Positions 1-7,676 of a stretch of 64,000 nucleotides of DNA are shown here, piece after piece. The notes under the pieces are model-generated. The model worked only from the letters and a program-made list of their open reading frames with translations, searched no databases and had not been told where the DNA came from. The position numbers and the translations under genes were made by a program. Position 1 is the stretch's first letter. Each line of letters starts with the position of its first letter. Source of the DNA: UBA6168 sp041741095 (GTDB lineage: Bacteria; Bacteroidota; Bacteroidia; Chitinophagales; Saprospiraceae); the NCBI GenBank assembly GCA_041741095.1, contig JBGSKQ010000082.1, positions 54,230-118,229 of the forward strand. Reading direction: 5' to 3'.

Positions 1-338
1 TCCATCTCCATGCTGTCGAGAAAAGCGTCAATGAGTTCCCGTTCAATGCCATACTGGTTCACCACCTGCTGAAAGGAATTCAACACAGGGTTTAGGCTGA
101 TACGGTCTGCAATGGCCTGGTAGGTTTCCTGCCGGAACCGCCCCAACAATTCGGCTTTGGGATAGCCATGAAATGAGTCCACAATTTCGTCGGCAAAGCG
201 CACGTAGCCATACACGGCGTAAATTGGTGCCCGAAATTTTTTATCGAACACCTTGATTCCCAACGAGAAAGAAGTGCTGTACCGGTTAGTAATGAGCCGG
301 CAGCATTCTTGGCAGGTCGTGTTGTACAGTTCGAGCAT
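1..338 (-). CDS. crtB: Phytoene/squalene synthase (partial, N-terminal part)
   Basis: The gene starts at the ATG at 338 and runs off the left edge, leaving about 112 residues. The translation begins MLELYNTTCQECCRLITNRY and contains YGYVRFADEIVDSFHGYP. The DEIVD stretch is the first Asp-rich, Mg-diphosphate-binding motif of trans-isoprenyl diphosphate synthases of the phytoene/squalene synthase family. These enzymes condense two geranylgeranyl diphosphates to phytoene, the first committed carotenoid step. The gene lies 92 bp downstream of crtI on the same strand, so the two are probably co-transcribed in the order crtI-crtB. The spacer holds a long perfect inverted repeat. The C-terminal half with the second Asp-rich motif is not in the window. 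Confidence 0.9.
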   Translation of the reverse strand, partial: MLELYNTTCQECCRLITNRYSTSFSLGIKVFDKKFRAPIYAVYGYVRFADEIVDSFHGYPKAELLGRFRQETYQAIADRISLNPVLNSFQQVVNQYGIERELIDAFLDSMEM

Positions 339-351
339 AGGATTTCTTAAC

Positions 352-448
352 GATGAACTATAAACGATGAATGATGAACTATCTCTCAGCCATGTTCATC
401 ATTCATCGTTTATAGTTCATCATTTTTCTATCATCGTTTATAGTTCAT
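352..448. repeat. Perfect 28-bp inverted repeat of 7-bp period units between crtI and crtB
   Basis: Arms at 352-379 and 394-421 are exact reverse complements over 28 nt, with a 14-nt loop. Each arm is built from heptamers of the type GATGAAC / TATAAAC / GATGAAT. A further partial copy of the right arm (TCATCGTTTATAGTTCAT) occupies 431-448 and overlaps the 3' end of crtI: the last codons (NYKR) and the TGA stop of crtI are made of repeat sequence. Related elements sit at 57417-57441 and 63550-63626. Confidence 0.9.
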
Positions 449-1906
449 TGTTATAAAATCGGCGACGACCTGCCCGGAAATCAGCGAGGGTGGAACGCCG
501 GGGCCGGGCGTGGTCAATTGGCCAGTATAAAACAGGTTTTTGACTTTGCTACTTTTGATTTTTGGTTTTAAAAAGGCCGTTTGCAGCAGGGTATTGGCAA
601 GGCCATAGGCATTGCCTTTAAAAGCATGGTAATCGGACTCAAAATCATTGTGGGCAAACGAGCGCTTGAAAACGACATGGCTGCGAACGGCTTGGCCCGT
701 CAGATTTTCCAAACGCTCCATCACGATGTTATAATATTTTTCACGCAGGGCTTCATTGTCTTGCAAGCCAGGGGCGAGCGGGATCAGCACAAACAGGTTT
801 TCGCATCCTGCTGGGGCGACCGAACTGTCTGTCACAGAAGGTGCGCAGACATAGAATAACGGTTCACTGGGCCAGGCTGGTTTTTCATAAATCTCGATGG
901 CGTGCTGCCGGAAATCCCGGTCGAAGAAAAGGTTGTGGTGCAGCAGATTGTCCAGTTTTTTACCAATGCCCAGGTAAAACAGCAGAGACGAGGGTGCCAT
1001 TACCCTTTTGTCCCAATATTTTTCAGAATACTGGCGGTGTTCTTTGTTCAGCAGTTGTTGCTCGACGTGGTGGTAGTCAGCCCCGCCCACGATGATATCG
1101 GCGGCAAATTCGCCCCGCTGTGTCATCACTTTGGTGGCGTGGCCGTTCGGCACATAAATCTGTTTCACCTCTTGTCCCAGTTCTATTTTCACGCCCATTT
1201 CTTCGGCGAGGGCTACCATTCCTTCAATTATTTTGGTCATGCCGCCCATGGGGTACCAGGTGCCAAGCGCCATATCGGCGTAGTTCATCATGCTAAAAAG
1301 GGCAGGCGTTTTTTCGGGCGTGGCACCGAGGAACAGCACCGGGAATTCGAGCAGTTTGACAAGTTTTTCGTTCTTGAACAGCTTGCGGACGTGCGATGAC
1401 AGCGACTGGAACATTTGCAGGCGAAAGAGGCTGGCAACGATGCGTATGTCGGCAAATTCCCAAAAGGAAAGGCTCGGTTTGCGCACAAATTCCTTCATGC
1501 CCACTTCGTATTTGTACTGGGCTTCGGCCAGGAATTTTTGCAGCTTCGCACTACTGCCCGGTTCGTATTGTTCAAATAATTGGGCGAGTTTTTCCAGGCC
1601 CGCCGGAACGTCCATCACGTCGTTTTTCCCAAAAAAAACCCGGTACGAGGGGTCAAGGCGCACGAGGTCGTAGTAGTCGGAAGCCTTTTTGCCGAAACGG
1701 GCAAAATAATCCTCAAACACATCGGGCATCCAATACCAACTAGGGCCCATGTCGAACAGGAAACCCTCAGCTTCAAACTTTCTGGCACGGCCTCCCGGCT
1801 GCTCGTTTTTTTCCAAAACAGTGACGTCATAGCCCCGCTGCGCCAGGCAAGTAGCTGCCGACAAACCCGAAAATCCGGAACCGATGACGATGACTTTTTT
1901 TGACAC
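431..1906 (-). CDS. crtI: Phytoene desaturase (CrtI-type FAD oxidoreductase)
   Basis: The protein of about 491 residues has an N-terminal FAD-binding Rossmann fold (VIVIGSGFSGLSAA, then EKNEQPGGRARKFEAEGFLFDMGPSWY) and a C-terminal FAD motif region (FYTGQLTTPGPGVPPSLISG) characteristic of CrtI-type desaturases, which convert phytoene to lycopene or related products. No in-frame ATG exists at the 5' end. The start is either the GTG at 1906 or the TTG at 1912; upstream, an in-frame stop lies at 1949-1951. I used GTG. Only crtI and crtB are visible, so the end product cannot be named. Length matches the family (about 490-510). Confidence 0.92.
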   Translation of the reverse strand: MSKKVIVIGSGFSGLSAATCLAQRGYDVTVLEKNEQPGGRARKFEAEGFLFDMGPSWYWMPDVFEDYFARFGKKASDYYDLVRLDPSYRVFFGKNDVMDVPAGLEKLAQLFEQYEPGSSAKLQKFLAEAQYKYEVGMKEFVRKPSLSFWEFADIRIVASLFRLQMFQSLSSHVRKLFKNEKLVKLLEFPVLFLGATPEKTPALFSMMNYADMALGTWYPMGGMTKIIEGMVALAEEMGVKIELGQEVKQIYVPNGHATKVMTQRGEFAADIIVGGADYHHVEQQLLNKEHRQYSEKYWDKRVMAPSSLLFYLGIGKKLDNLLHHNLFFDRDFRQHAIEIYEKPAWPSEPLFYVCAPSVTDSSVAPAGCENLFVLIPLAPGLQDNEALREKYYNIVMERLENLTGQAVRSHVVFKRSFAHNDFESDYHAFKGNAYGLANTLLQTAFLKPKIKSSKVKNLFYTGQLTTPGPGVPPSLISGQVVADFITMNYKR

Positions 1907-2084
1907 AATCAAAAAAGGTTGATAAGAATGCCAGAAAGCTGAAAGGGTTTAACGTTCAACTTTCATTTCATTTTTGGTTAAAATCGGTGCTTAAAACAGG
2001 GTTTGATTTTTTTTGTTTAAGCTTTTTATTAAAAAATTTAAACAAAAAATCTTCCCTAACAGAAAATGTGCTGCTATACCTTGT

Positions 2085-2092
2085 CAAAGGTA
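2085..2092 (-). promoter_or_regulatory. Possible -7 element for crtI
   Basis: On the minus strand this reads TACCTTTG, an exact match to the Bacteroidota -7 consensus TAnnTTTG. It would give a leader of about 175 nt to crtI. No good TTTG lies 19-20 bp upstream, so this is a weak call. Confidence 0.35.
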
Positions 2093-2154
2093 AAACAAGT
2101 TTAGGTTTGCTATCCATTCTACTATTGGCCCAACAAACCACCAGCTATGCCGAC

Positions 2155-3102
2155 ATGAATTACAATCATCCTTTCCGCAACAACAAAAGCAAGGAGGCAG
2201 AAGACCTCGGCTTTGGCTTTCGTATAACAGGCGAACGGGAACGCCTGCTCAACAAGGACGGCAAATTCAATGTGCGGCGGCAGGGCCTCAAAACTTGGAC
2301 GCCCTACCAGGATTTGGTGGAAATGTCATGGGGAAAGTTTTTCCTCGTGGTGCTGGCCTATTTTGTTGGCACAAACGGCCTTTTTTCGCTGGCCCTGTGG
2401 GCCTGCGGCCTGAAATGTTTAAGCGGTACGGTAGCAGGGACGTTTTGGGAAGAATTTGCACAGGGATTTTTCTTCAGCGTACAAACTTTTACTTCTGTAG
2501 GCTATGGGGTCATCAGTCCTAAGTGCCTGTCGTCCAATCTGTTGGCTTCGCTCATCGCCCTTTTTGGGCTCATGTCCTTTGCTTTGGCAACCGGGCTTTT
2601 TTTCTCCCGTTTTTCAAAACCAAAGGCACAATTCCTTTTTAGCAAAAAAGCCATCATAGCGCCTTATAAAGATGGCCTAACCAGCTTGCAGTTCCGTATC
2701 GCCAACCGCCGTGACAACCAAATCATCAACCTGGAGGCCAAAGTGACCATGTCGTGGGTGGAGCGAGAAAGGGGCGATACGGCAAGGCGGCGTTTTGCCC
2801 GGTTGCCTCTTGAACTCGACAAAGTGGTGATGCTGCCCCTTAACTGGACCATCGTACACCCCATTGACGAAAACAGCCCACTATACGGCAAAACTGCCAG
2901 GGATTTGGAAAAAATGAACTTGGAAATCATCGTCCTGATCGAAGGCTTCGATGAGTCTTTCAGCCAAAATGTCCATGCCAACAGCTCTTACAGCGACGAA
3001 GAGGTCATCTTCAAAGTGCGTTTCAAACCCATGTATTTCCCAGGTGAAAATGGCAAAACCATCCTTGACCTAAACGCTATAGACGAGACGACACCAGCCT
3101 GA
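2155..3102 (+). CDS. Inward-rectifier-type potassium channel (KirBac-like)
   Basis: The 315-residue protein starts at the ATG at 2155 (MNYNHPFRNNKSKEAEDLG). The open frame continues upstream, but that part is an AT-rich leader unlike the family. Order of parts: slide helix region with GFRITGERERLL and the family's RRxG-like segment, outer helix (FFLVVLAYFVGTNGLFSLAL), pore loop with selectivity filter TSVGYGVISP, inner helix (LLASLIALFGLMSFALATGLFF), then a cytoplasmic beta-sandwich of about 180 residues. This is the Kir/KirBac fold, which passes K+ and is gated by lipids and ligands in known members. It is divergent from crtI across 248 bp. Length fits KirBac (about 300-330). Confidence 0.9.
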   Translation: MNYNHPFRNNKSKEAEDLGFGFRITGERERLLNKDGKFNVRRQGLKTWTPYQDLVEMSWGKFFLVVLAYFVGTNGLFSLALWACGLKCLSGTVAGTFWEEFAQGFFFSVQTFTSVGYGVISPKCLSSNLLASLIALFGLMSFALATGLFFSRFSKPKAQFLFSKKAIIAPYKDGLTSLQFRIANRRDNQIINLEAKVTMSWVERERGDTARRRFARLPLELDKVVMLPLNWTIVHPIDENSPLYGKTARDLEKMNLEIIVLIEGFDESFSQNVHANSSYSDEEVIFKVRFKPMYFPGENGKTILDLNAIDETTPA

Positions 3103-3123
3103 TTTTCAGCATATTATGACTTT

Positions 3124-3906
3124 TCAAACGACCAAGTGGCGTTCAATGTCATCTCCTTCACTTGATTCTTTGTTCAGTTGTGTGACATCTTCAAATGATG
3201 CATAAACCATGCACATAGTCGCAGGGATGGATGCCAAAAGGCCAATGCATACGATGATCATTCCCGCCATGGCAATCAGGCCAACCACTATCAAAAATGC
3301 AAAAATCAGAAACCACTTTTTTGTGATGAGCTTTCGGCTCGACTCTAGGGCATCCCAGAACGACATATTATAAAAAACGACAAACATATAGGCCCAATAA
3401 TAGGCCACGCCCAAATAAACGGCTGGCAGCATGAGCAGGAAAGTCCAAGCAGGCAATTGGGGTAAGTCGCCGATTTCGCCCCGCATTTGCATAGCGTCCA
3501 TGTACCATTCGAAAATGCCAGTGCCAGCCACTGCTAAAAAAAATGGGATTAAAGATGCCACGATAATGAGCGACATAATCAAGGAGGTAAGCGCCAACTG
3601 GCCAATATAGTCGAAGCCCTTGAAGAAGTCGCCGAACTCTACGGTTTCACCTTTTTGGAGTTTGTGGGCAACCAGGAAAAAACCTACCGTGAGCGCAGGG
3701 CTGATGAAGAACTGCACCGCAATGGGGCCGATGAAAGGAATGAGTTGTATGACCACCACTATAGCGAGAAAAACCAAGGTAAAGAGGATAAACCCGCCCA
3801 GTTTTTTTTGTAAAATTTCAAAGCCACGGCTGATGTAGTCGCCAAATTTGAAATCGTAGCCATTTTGGAGGATGGATTCGATGCGAGCCTTAGGATCTCC
3901 GTTCAT
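3124..3906 (-). CDS. Multi-pass membrane protein of unknown function
   Basis: The 260-residue protein has a cytoplasmic N-terminus (MNGDPKARIESILQNGYDFK) followed by about five to six hydrophobic segments, including FILFTLVFLAIVVVIQLIPF, ALTSLIMSLIIVASLIPFFL and a last pair ending MAGMIIVCIGLLASIPATMC. The tail is acidic (SSEGDDIERHLVV). It resembles integral membrane proteins of Bacteroidota that carry no assigned function and are sometimes mislabelled as carotene oxygenases. I see no catalytic motif. It is convergent with the potassium channel gene, with a 21-bp gap and no clear terminator between them. Confidence 0.75.
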   Translation of the reverse strand: MNGDPKARIESILQNGYDFKFGDYISRGFEILQKKLGGFILFTLVFLAIVVVIQLIPFIGPIAVQFFISPALTVGFFLVAHKLQKGETVEFGDFFKGFDYIGQLALTSLIMSLIIVASLIPFFLAVAGTGIFEWYMDAMQMRGEIGDLPQLPAWTFLLMLPAVYLGVAYYWAYMFVVFYNMSFWDALESSRKLITKKWFLIFAFLIVVGLIAMAGMIIVCIGLLASIPATMCMVYASFEDVTQLNKESSEGDDIERHLVV

Positions 3907-4006
3907 TGTTTTGAATTTTGGTGAAAAAAATGTTTGGCTAAATGTAGGCAGGACAGCCAGAACCGCAAAATGAATTTGATGTTAAGTCTTGTTGGCAATG
4001 GCTTTC

Positions 4007-4054
4007 ACCAAAAAAAAAATGGCCGAAAACCTGGGCGTGGTTTTCGGCCATTTT
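4007..4054 (-). terminator. Intrinsic terminator after the cohesin/dockerin T9SS gene
   Basis: The stem AATGGCCGAAAACC / GGTTTTCGGCCATT (4018-4031 with 4039-4052) has a 7-nt loop. On the minus strand it is followed by a run of about 12 T (plus-strand A run 4007-4019). It lies just past the stop of the gene ending at 4073. Confidence 0.85.
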
Positions 4055-4072
4055 AGCCTGATAAAACAGTAT

Positions 4073-6685
4073 TTAATCAACCACTATGTTTACCCAAGCC
4101 ACTGCACCTTTTGGCCTTTTTATTTTGATAAAATAAACTCCTGCCACAGCGGGCGCTTGCATTGGGATGATGTTTTCACCAGCCTCCAACAGGACGTTCA
4201 TCCTGCCCCATTCTTCCCCGATACTATTATAAACGGTGAGGTTGACCCTTTCGGCGCTGTCCAATTCCAATTTCAAAAAGCCTTGGTTGCCAGCCAGGAT
4301 GGGGTTGGGCGAAAATTGTGCGCCGGGTTGAATAGCTGGCCCTGGCCCGACCGACACCATCAGGTCGTTGACCAAATAGCCAAATACGTGCGAACAACCT
4401 GCTCCATCGTTGATGGTGACGATATAATCGCCGGGCGGCAGGTTTTGGATGGATTGGGTCGTCGCACCGGTATTCCAGCTAAAAGTAAACGGTGCCACGC
4501 TGCCCATGATGCTATTGATGGTCACTGCACCATCGGGCGAGCCTGCATTTGTGGCATTGGTAATGGAAACGCTGGGCATTATTTTATTGGGGTTTTGTAC
4601 TTCAAAACTGCCCGTGTTGGTACAGCCTGCCACATCGGTCACTGTCACAGTATAAATGCCCATGAAAAGATTGTCAATGTCTTCGCTGGTTTTGCCATTG
4701 CTCCACAAAAAGGTAAAAGGACCTGCGCCGTTATTGATTCCCAAGTCAATGGCCCCGTCAACGATATTGGGGCATGACATATCGGACACGATGGCCCCCA
4801 AGCCGATTGGCCCGGTCGGTGCCACAGCAAATTCAAATGCTTTTGGGCAATTGCCGGAGGCATCCGAAACCGTGACTCTGTAATAGCCGCCGGGCAGGTT
4901 GGCAATGTCTTGTGTTGTAGCGCCGTTGCTCCAGTGGTAGCTCAGCGGCGGCACACCACCGTTTACCGTCAGGTCAACAGAACCAATAGCCTGGCCGTTG
5001 CAACCTGCCGGCTCTACGACGCTGCTGGCTGTTAGCACGGAATTGTTTTCTATGAGCAAATGTCCGGTCGTAAAATCTGGCACGTCGTGGCTTAGGTTTT
5101 GGTGAAAAACCAAGGGTGCAAGCCCCGTACCTGTAAAAGATAGTGCAGACTCATCCCCATAGTTACCAGCCGCAATGAATTTGAGCTTGCAAATGGAAGT
5201 ATTGTTCGACAAGCTTGACCCATTGTTGTTGGGGTTAAACCAGACGACCGTCAATTTTCCTACGGGGGCTGCGCTGGTGCCAAAGCTCTGGGCAGTCAAA
5301 CCGCCCAGGTTGAAATTTTGTACGCCGTAATAATCCATCACCGCCTCGTCCCATTCCAACGTAAACTGAAAACCCCGTATGCCCGTGAAGTCCTGCACTT
5401 TCAGTTCAAAAACCACTGTGTCGCCAGGGTTGCAAGTAGTGGCATTTGGCAAAACAAAACCAGTGTTCAACGCTGGCGGATTGGCATTTCCATCTTCAGC
5501 TACATCGCCGATTTTAACGCCCGTGAAATCCTGTCCCGTCAATGTATCCGACAAAAACGGAATTTGGATGGTGCCGGGAAATGCTTCCAGCAGCGGGTTG
5601 TTGGGGTTTAAAAAAGTATAATTTTTTGGAACAAAACGCCAGGATTCGTTGCTGGGAAAGGCTGGCAACTCACCCAGCAAAACCTTCCTTACCTGATCCA
5701 AGTCATTGGTAGTCAAGGCACTGTTGTTGTCGGCATTAGCAGCAATGTGCTTGAAAGGGCTGTTGAAAAGTTCCATGCCCATTAGGTGGCGTGATATAAA
5801 TATCAAATCAATCACGCTGATGCCTTCTTTGTGGTTCGTGTTTTTGGTGGGCGTGACGGTGTAGCCTGCACCCGTTATCAAAGTAGGGCAATCATAATTG
5901 CCGCTGGCGTCGGTAAAATCTACGCTGGAGGTAGCGGCCTCCACTTTTACATCGCTGATTGGATTGCCGTTGGCCTTTTTGATTTGGCCAGAAATAGAAA
6001 CAGGCGGATCCTGTTGAAAAATCAGAAAACCTGCTGCGCCGCCAATATCCAGGGTGCTGACCGAAAATTCCGCAAAGGGGTTGCCGTTGAGCGTACCATC
6101 TGTCCAATCAGGGGCTGGTCCCGGCACCATGTCGTACAGGGTGAAGATGCCATTGACAGGCTGCAGCTCAGTGGAAAGCGGGTTCAGGCCATTGCCGTTG
6201 CTGATGGTAAACATGAGCACGTCTTTCGGCTCGTCCACAAAAAAGCCAAAGTCGTCCACACTGCTGGCTATATCGCTTACATCTTCATTGTGAAAATAAA
6301 ACCTGATCTGCACAGTCGATGAAATAGCGTTTGCCCCTTTCACTTGCCAGTAACGGTTGGACACCAACCATACGTCGTTGTCAATATAATCGGCAGAGGA
6401 AAGATTGTGCGCACCATTTCCGTAACCTCCAATCGTACTGGCCTCCACTATCAGCCCAGTGCCAAGGCCGCCGATGTTCTGGCCATTTTTTTTGATAGAA
6501 ATGAGCAGCTTGCCGCTGATACTGTTGTAATAATGCGTCCAGCCTGCTGCGTCGGTGCATTCCATATTGGCGACAGCGACCTGGTTGGGTACGTTGATGA
6601 CCTGGAGGGAATTGATGATGTCGCATTGGGCCATCAATTGCCAAGACACCATAGTAATAAGGGCAGTAAATGTGAGGAATCTCAT
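4073..6685 (-). CDS. Secreted T9SS protein with dockerin-like, cohesin-like and SprB-type domains
   Basis: This 870-residue protein starts MRFLTFTALITMVSWQLMAQ, a signal peptide. Regions in order: a discoidin/PKD-like N-terminal part (20-225); a carboxypeptidase-regulatory-like beta domain (about 227-290, SISGQIKKANGNPISDVKVE); a dockerin type I-like pair (about 290-342, with SVIDLIFISRHLMG and NADNNSALTTNDLDQVRKVL, the Ca-binding D/N positions plus hydrophobic helices); a cohesin-like domain (about 405-545, GDTVVFELKVQDFTGIRGFQ); three SprB-type repeats (about 555-770, each GGVPPLSYHWSNGATTQ-like); and a T9SS type A sorting domain (about 790-870, FSPNPILAG ... GVYFIKIKR). It is predicted to be exported and anchored or released by the type IX system. 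The substrate is unknown. Confidence 0.85.
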   Translation of the reverse strand: MRFLTFTALITMVSWQLMAQCDIINSLQVINVPNQVAVANMECTDAAGWTHYYNSISGKLLISIKKNGQNIGGLGTGLIVEASTIGGYGNGAHNLSSADYIDNDVWLVSNRYWQVKGANAISSTVQIRFYFHNEDVSDIASSVDDFGFFVDEPKDVLMFTISNGNGLNPLSTELQPVNGIFTLYDMVPGPAPDWTDGTLNGNPFAEFSVSTLDIGGAAGFLIFQQDPPVSISGQIKKANGNPISDVKVEAATSSVDFTDASGNYDCPTLITGAGYTVTPTKNTNHKEGISVIDLIFISRHLMGMELFNSPFKHIAANADNNSALTTNDLDQVRKVLLGELPAFPSNESWRFVPKNYTFLNPNNPLLEAFPGTIQIPFLSDTLTGQDFTGVKIGDVAEDGNANPPALNTGFVLPNATTCNPGDTVVFELKVQDFTGIRGFQFTLEWDEAVMDYYGVQNFNLGGLTAQSFGTSAAPVGKLTVVWFNPNNNGSSLSNNTSICKLKFIAAGNYGDESALSFTGTGLAPLVFHQNLSHDVPDFTTGHLLIENNSVLTASSVVEPAGCNGQAIGSVDLTVNGGVPPLSYHWSNGATTQDIANLPGGYYRVTVSDASGNCPKAFEFAVAPTGPIGLGAIVSDMSCPNIVDGAIDLGINNGAGPFTFLWSNGKTSEDIDNLFMGIYTVTVTDVAGCTNTGSFEVQNPNKIMPSVSITNATNAGSPDGAVTINSIMGSVAPFTFSWNTGATTQSIQNLPPGDYIVTINDGAGCSHVFGYLVNDLMVSVGPGPAIQPGAQFSPNPILAGNQGFLKLELDSAERVNLTVYNSIGEEWGRMNVLLEAGENIIPMQAPAVAGVYFIKIKRPKGAVAWVNIVVD

Positions 6686-6750
6686 GGGTTCTAATTTTCA
6701 AATCAAAAAACTGCTATTTTTCAATAGACTGAGGGGAATATTGGATTCGT

Positions 6751-6786
6751 GCCCTTGCGCTTATTGCTAACAAGGGCGGTTTTTTA
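6751..6786 (+). terminator. Plus-strand intrinsic terminator-like hairpin upstream of pnuC
   Basis: GCCCTTG (6751-6757) pairs with CAAGGGC (6771-6777) around a 13-nt loop and is followed by GGTTTTTTAG. No plus-strand gene lies upstream, so it would end an unannotated plus-strand (antisense) transcript or act in a long pnuC leader. Confidence 0.45.
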
Positions 6787-6884
6787 GTTTTGCAAACAGC
6801 CAGGGTGGATGTGATGTCCTTTAGAAATGATACGACTCCTGGAACAGGATACGTTGAGGCTTGAATGGAAGATATTCGTTGCCG

Positions 6885-6892
6885 CAAATATA
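6885..6892 (-). promoter_or_regulatory. -7 promoter element for the cohesin/dockerin T9SS gene
   Basis: The minus strand reads TATATTTG, matching the Bacteroidota TAnnTTTG element. The predicted leader to the start at 6685 is about 190 nt. The -33 region is only T-rich (TTTTAA), so support is partial. Confidence 0.45.
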
Positions 6893-6968
6893 ACACAGGA
6901 TTATCGGAATATTAAAATCGAAACTCAATATGCATAACCATCAACTTAAAAAATCCCTGATTTAAGGC

Positions 6969-7583
6969 ATGGGCACTTTACTCCAACATTTTTTCGAACA
7001 AATGCAAACGCAGACCTGGCTCGATTGGTCTATCACCGTCACAGCACTGATATATGTGTTCCTGGCGGCCAAGGAAAAAGTGTCCTGTTGGATTTGGGGG
7101 GCCGTCAGTTGCTCCCTTTGGGCTTATGCTGATTTCACGGTTTACAATCTTTGGGTGGATGGCATTTTGCAAATATTCTACGTGGGCATGAGCCTCTGGG
7201 GCCTGTATGCCTGGCGTTTTGGCAAAAAAGCAGACAAGCCGCTGGCCATCCATGTTATGCCCATCAAATACCATGCACTGATTTTTGTGGCCGGGGCCAC
7301 GCTTACTGCCTTGCTCGGGTTTGTTTTTGATAAATATTCACCCACCTCCTACCCTTATCCCGATTCCTTTATTACCTCGTTTTCCATCCTGGCCACGGTG
7401 CTCACGGTACGCAAAGTTTTGGAAAACTGGCTTTATTGGATTGTATTGGACATGCTGGCCGTCTTCCTGTTCGCAGCACGTGACGCCGTTTTGGTGGCAA
7501 TGGTCATGGGTATTTATTCTGTCATTGCCGTTTTTGGCTACCTGCAATGGCGGAAAAAATGGAAGGCATTAATTGTTGCCTAA
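6969..7583 (+). CDS. pnuC: PnuC-family vitamin transporter (nicotinamide riboside type)
   Basis: The 204-residue integral membrane protein has about seven hydrophobic segments and the family signature WIWGAVSCSLWAYADF followed by LQIFYVGMSLWGLYAW, where the aromatic residues of PnuC line the substrate path. The last third has LENWLYWIVLDMLAVFLF. PnuC proteins are facilitated-diffusion carriers for nicotinamide riboside, driven by intracellular phosphorylation. The close paralogue PnuT carries thiamine in some Bacteroidota. I see no TPP riboswitch signature upstream, which mildly favours nicotinamide riboside. Flanking genes are on the opposite strand, so it is probably monocistronic. Confidence 0.88.
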   Translation: MGTLLQHFFEQMQTQTWLDWSITVTALIYVFLAAKEKVSCWIWGAVSCSLWAYADFTVYNLWVDGILQIFYVGMSLWGLYAWRFGKKADKPLAIHVMPIKYHALIFVAGATLTALLGFVFDKYSPTSYPYPDSFITSFSILATVLTVRKVLENWLYWIVLDMLAVFLFAARDAVLVAMVMGIYSVIAVFGYLQWRKKWKALIVA

Positions 7584-7600
7584 AACGTCGTCGAGGTTTA

Positions 7601-7618
7601 TCCCGATTGCTATCGGGA
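7601..7618. repeat. Short palindromic element (TCCCGAT...ATCGGGA)
   Basis: TCCCGATTGCTATCGGGA has 7-bp arms around a short centre, placed between the convergent pnuC and PhoD-type genes. A diverged copy (TCCTGATAGTTATCGGGG, 25627-25644) interrupts the glutathione peroxidase pseudogene. Without a T-run it is more likely a REP-like repeat than a terminator. Confidence 0.6.
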
Positions 7619-7676
7619 CCACGACCTTGTGCCTCAATTGTTTTTGAATATTCCTAATCTGCCATAGTGCAGGCGC

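Noticed and set aside
1900..2154. N-terminal extension of the potassium channel
   Set aside because: This part overlaps the crtI start, is very AT-rich and has no channel-like sequence. The ATG at 2155 gives the family length.
4073..4777. Plus-strand open frame over the T9SS gene 3' end
   Set aside because: The minus strand encodes a full sorting domain and SprB-type repeats. The plus-strand frame also runs through the terminator stem at 4018-4052.
6780..6968. TPP or NAD-type riboswitch before pnuC
   Set aside because: I could not find the THI-box CUGAGA/ACCUGA elements or another recognisable aptamer.
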